The notes under the pieces were generated by a model that saw nothing but the letters and a program-made list of their open reading frames with translations, made no database searches and was not told where the DNA came from. From Delphinapterus leucas (taxonomy: Eukaryota > Chordata > Mammalia > Artiodactyla > Monodontidae): a stretch of DNA of 64,000 nucleotides. The position numbers were made by a program, and so were the translations under genes. Every line of letters begins with the position of its first letter. The first letter of the stretch is position 1. Of this stretch, positions 61,411 through 64,000 are shown piece by piece. The stretch lies in contig NW_022098072.1 of assembly GCF_002288925.2 (NCBI RefSeq), positions 22,968,450-23,032,449 of the forward strand, in the 5' to 3' direction.

Positions 61411-62149
61411 GTTTCAGCTTTTAGTTTCATTGATTTTTTTCTATTGTTTTTTAGTCTCTATTTCATTTTATGCTTTCTTTTCTTCTATCAATTTTGGGTA
61501 TTCTTTTTCTAGTTCCTTTAGGTGTAAGTTTAGGCTGTTTATTTGAGATTTTTCTTGTTTCCTTAGGTAAGCTTGTATTGCTGTAAACTTCTCTTTTTGA
61601 ACTGCTTTTGCTGTGTCCCATAGATTTTGGATCGTTTTGTTTTTGTTTTCATTTATCTCCACGTATTTTTCTATTTCCTGTTTGATTTCTTCAGTGATTC
61701 ATTAGTTGTTTAGTAGCATATTGTTTAGCCTCCGCCTATTTGTGGTTTTTTTGTAGTTTTTTTCTTGTAGTTGTTTTTTTAGTCTCATAGTGTTGTGGTC
61801 ACAAAAAATCCTTGATATGATTTCAGTTTTCTCAAATTTAGTAAGGTTTGTTCTGTGGCCTAGCATGTGATCTGTCCTGGAGAATGTTCCATGTGTGCAT
61901 TTGAAAAGAATGTGTAGTCTGCTGCTTTTGGATGGAATCTTCTATCTGTATCTGCTAAGTGTTCCTGATATAATGTGTCATTTGAGGCCAATATTTCCTT
62001 AGTGATTTTTTGTCTGGATGATCTGTTCATTGATGTAAGTGGGGGTGTTAAAGTCCCCTACTACTATTGCGTTACTGTCAATTTCTCCCCTTATGTCCAT
62101 TAATATTTGCTTTATGTATTTAAGTGCTCCTATGTTGGGTGTATATATA

Positions 62150-62772
62150 TATATATTTTTAAATAAATTTATTTATTTTTTGGCTGTGTTGGGTCTTTGT
62201 TGCTCTGTGCAGGCTTTTCTTTAGTTGCAGTGAGCAGGGGCTACTCTTCGTTGTGGTGCATGGGCTTCTCATTGTGGTGGCTTCTCTTGTTGCAGTGCGT
62301 GGGCTCTAGGCACACGGGCTTCAGTAGTTGCGGTGCGTGGGCTCAGTAGTAGCGGCACACAGGTTGTAGGGCGTGCAGCCTTCACTAGTTGTGGCTCACA
62401 GGCTCTAGAGCGCAGGCTTAGTAGTTGTGGCCCATGGGCTTAGTTGCTCTGCAGCATGTGGGATCTTCCTAGACCAGGGCTTGAATCCGTGTTGCCTGCA
62501 TTGGCAGGCGGATTCTTTTTTTTTTTTTTTTTTGTGGTACCTGGGCCTCCCACTGCTGTGGCCTCTCCTGCTGCGGAGCACAGGCTCTGGACACACAGGC
62601 TCAGCGGCCATGGCTCACGGGCCCAGCCGCTCCACGGCATGTGGGATCCTCCCAGACCGGGGCACGAACCCGCATCCCCTGCATCGGCAGGCGGACTCCC
62701 AACCACTGCGCCACCAGGGAAGCCCGGCAGGCGGATTCTTAACTACTGCGCCACCAGGGAAGTTGTGGGTGT
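62150..62772 (-). mobile_element. Full-length CHR SINE interrupted by a second CHR SINE
   Basis: Outer element: A/T-rich tail at 62150, body 'agtagttgcggtgcgtgggc' to 62517, resuming after the inner SINE and ending 'gcgccaccagggaagtt'. Inner SINE at about 62518-62725 (poly(T), 'gggcctcccactgctgtggc', ending 'ccaccagggaagcccg'). The inner target duplication ggcaggcggattctt lies at 62503-62517 and 62726-62740. Confidence 0.92.
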
Positions 62773-63265
62773 ATATATATTTACAATTGTTATATCTTCT
62801 TGAATTGATCCCTTGATCACATGTAAAGTCCTTCTTTGTCTCTTGTAGAAGTCTGTTTTAAAGTCTATTTTTTCTGATATAGATATTGTTATTCAGGCTT
62901 TTTTTGATTTCCATTTGCATAGAACACCTTTTTCTATCCCCTCACTTACAGTCTTCGTGTGTCTTTAAGATAAGAAGTGAATCTTTTGTAGGCAGCATAT
63001 ACAGGTCTTGTTTTTGTATCCATTTAGCCACTCTGTGTCTTTTGATTGGGGCATTTAGTCAATTTACATTTATGATGATTATTGATTATGTTCTTATTGC
63101 TATTTTGTTCATTGTTTTGGGGTTGTTTTTGTAGGTCTTTATTTTTCTTTCTTCTTTTGTTCTCTTGTGATTTGATGACTGTCTTTAGTGTTAGATTTTA
63201 ATTCCTTTCTCTGTTTTGTGTATCTTTTATAGATTTTTTTGGTTTGTGGTTACCATGAGGTAGGG

Positions 63266-63308
63266 GTGTGTGTGTGTGTATGTGAGAGAGAGAGAGAGAG
63301 AGAGAGAG
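63266..63308 (+). repeat. Microsatellite (TG)n then (AG)n
   Basis: Alternating gt units, then a pure ag run, about 43 bp, inside the L1-derived region. Confidence 0.9.
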
Positions 63309-64000
63309 TATGTATATGTGTACGATTGTTTTAAGTTGCTTATCTCTTAATTTGAAATGTGTTTTAACAACCATGCATTTGTACTCTCACAGTTATTGTT
63401 TTTGATGTCATTATTTTACATCTAATTATTTTGTGCATCCCTTAACTGCTCATTGTGGATATAGATGATTTTACTTTTGTAATGTAACCTTCCTAGTAGC
63501 TTTGTATGTCGATGATTTACTACCTTTACTGTATATTTGGCTTTACTGATGAGCCTTTTCCTTTCATAAGTTCCAAGTTTTTAGTTGTGGTCATTTCTTT
63601 TTGCTTAGAGAAGTTCCTTTAATATTTCTTGTAGTGCTGGTGTGGTGGTGCTGAACTCTTTTAGCTTTTGCTTGTCTATAAAACTTTTGATTTATCCATC
63701 AAATCTGAACAAGAGCCTTGCTGGGTATTCTTGGTTGTAGGCTTTTCCCTTTCGTCACTTTAAATATATCATGCCACTCCCTTCTGGCCTGCAGAGTTTT
63801 TGCTGAAAAGCCACCTGATAGCGTTATGGGAGTTCCCGGTATTAACTTCTTGCTTTTCCCTTTCTGCTTTTAATATTCTCTCTTTATCTTTAATTTTTGC
63901 CGTTTTTAATTGCAGTGTGTCTTGGTGTGGTTCTCTTTGGGTTAATTCTGTTTGGGACTCTCTGTGCTTCCCAGACTTGAATGTCTTTTTCCTTTCCCAG

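Larger units (their letters stand above)
56408..64000 (-). mobile_element. L1 retrotransposon, minus strand, heavily interrupted and running off the window
   Basis: 3' UTR at 56408-56605 resumes at 58047 after a nested L1. ORF2 C-terminus follows at 58.2-59.5 kb and RT at 59.5-60.2 kb (FADD-type box readable as [11 protein letters not shown], with Phe changed to Cys). Then the upstream RT, the linker to about 62.1 kb and endonuclease to about 63.1 kb, with ORF1/inter-ORF-like sequence to the right edge. Interruptions: L1 56606-58046, SINE 60240-60462, L1 tail 61228-61410, SINE pair 62150-62772. Frames are broken throughout. Confidence 0.85.

Overview
This is a mammalian nuclear window, most likely from a cetacean. 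It is dense in tRNA-Glu-derived CHR SINEs (the 'gcttccctggtgg...ccaccagggaagccc' type) and cetartiodactyl L1s. I saw no ruminant BovB/Bov-A-type or pig PRE-1-type repeats. The species call rests on recalled repeat families, not on a search.

Two solute-carrier genes lie head-to-tail on the + strand, in the order known for human 6q21 (SLC16A10, then MFSD4B). The window opens inside SLC16A10 (MCT10/TAT1, thyroid hormone and aromatic amino acid transporter). It holds that gene's last two coding exons (2446-2674 and 4990-5222), then a long 3' UTR ending at about 6.0 kb or 13.2 kb. MFSD4B (KIAA1919/NaGLT1, an MFS sugar transporter) is complete: a CpG-island promoter at about 31.8-32.45 kb, four coding exons (32360-32410, 34128-34296, 35405-35521, 36854-38094) giving 525 residues, and a 3' UTR reaching a probable poly(A) signal near 41.0 kb. 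Both reading frames are intact with canonical splice sites. REV3L, the next gene in human, is not visible.

The rest is retroelement-rich intergenic DNA. At 13.96-18.83 kb there is a minus-strand L1 with an intact 5' end, an internally deleted ORF2 and a SINE inserted in it. At 18.8-31.7 kb lie old L1/L2/MIR/hAT/MLT1 relics, a gamma-type ERV LTR inside an L2, and three CHR SINEs. At 42.68-47.07 kb there is an L1 whose 3' half is replaced by about 480 bp of non-L1, mRNA-like sequence ending in a poly(A) tail, all bounded by a 15-bp target-site duplication. At 53.3-64.0 kb there is a pile of minus-strand L1s with a perfect nested L1 insertion, a SINE-in-SINE and an L1-tail insertion flanked by an unusually long direct repeat.

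The most notable candidate is the chimeric L1/cellular retroinsertion at 42685-47067. Other points of interest are an overlapping uORF in MFSD4B, a small change at the MFSD4B C terminus, and two near-identical L1 5' regions in the same orientation flanking MFSD4B.
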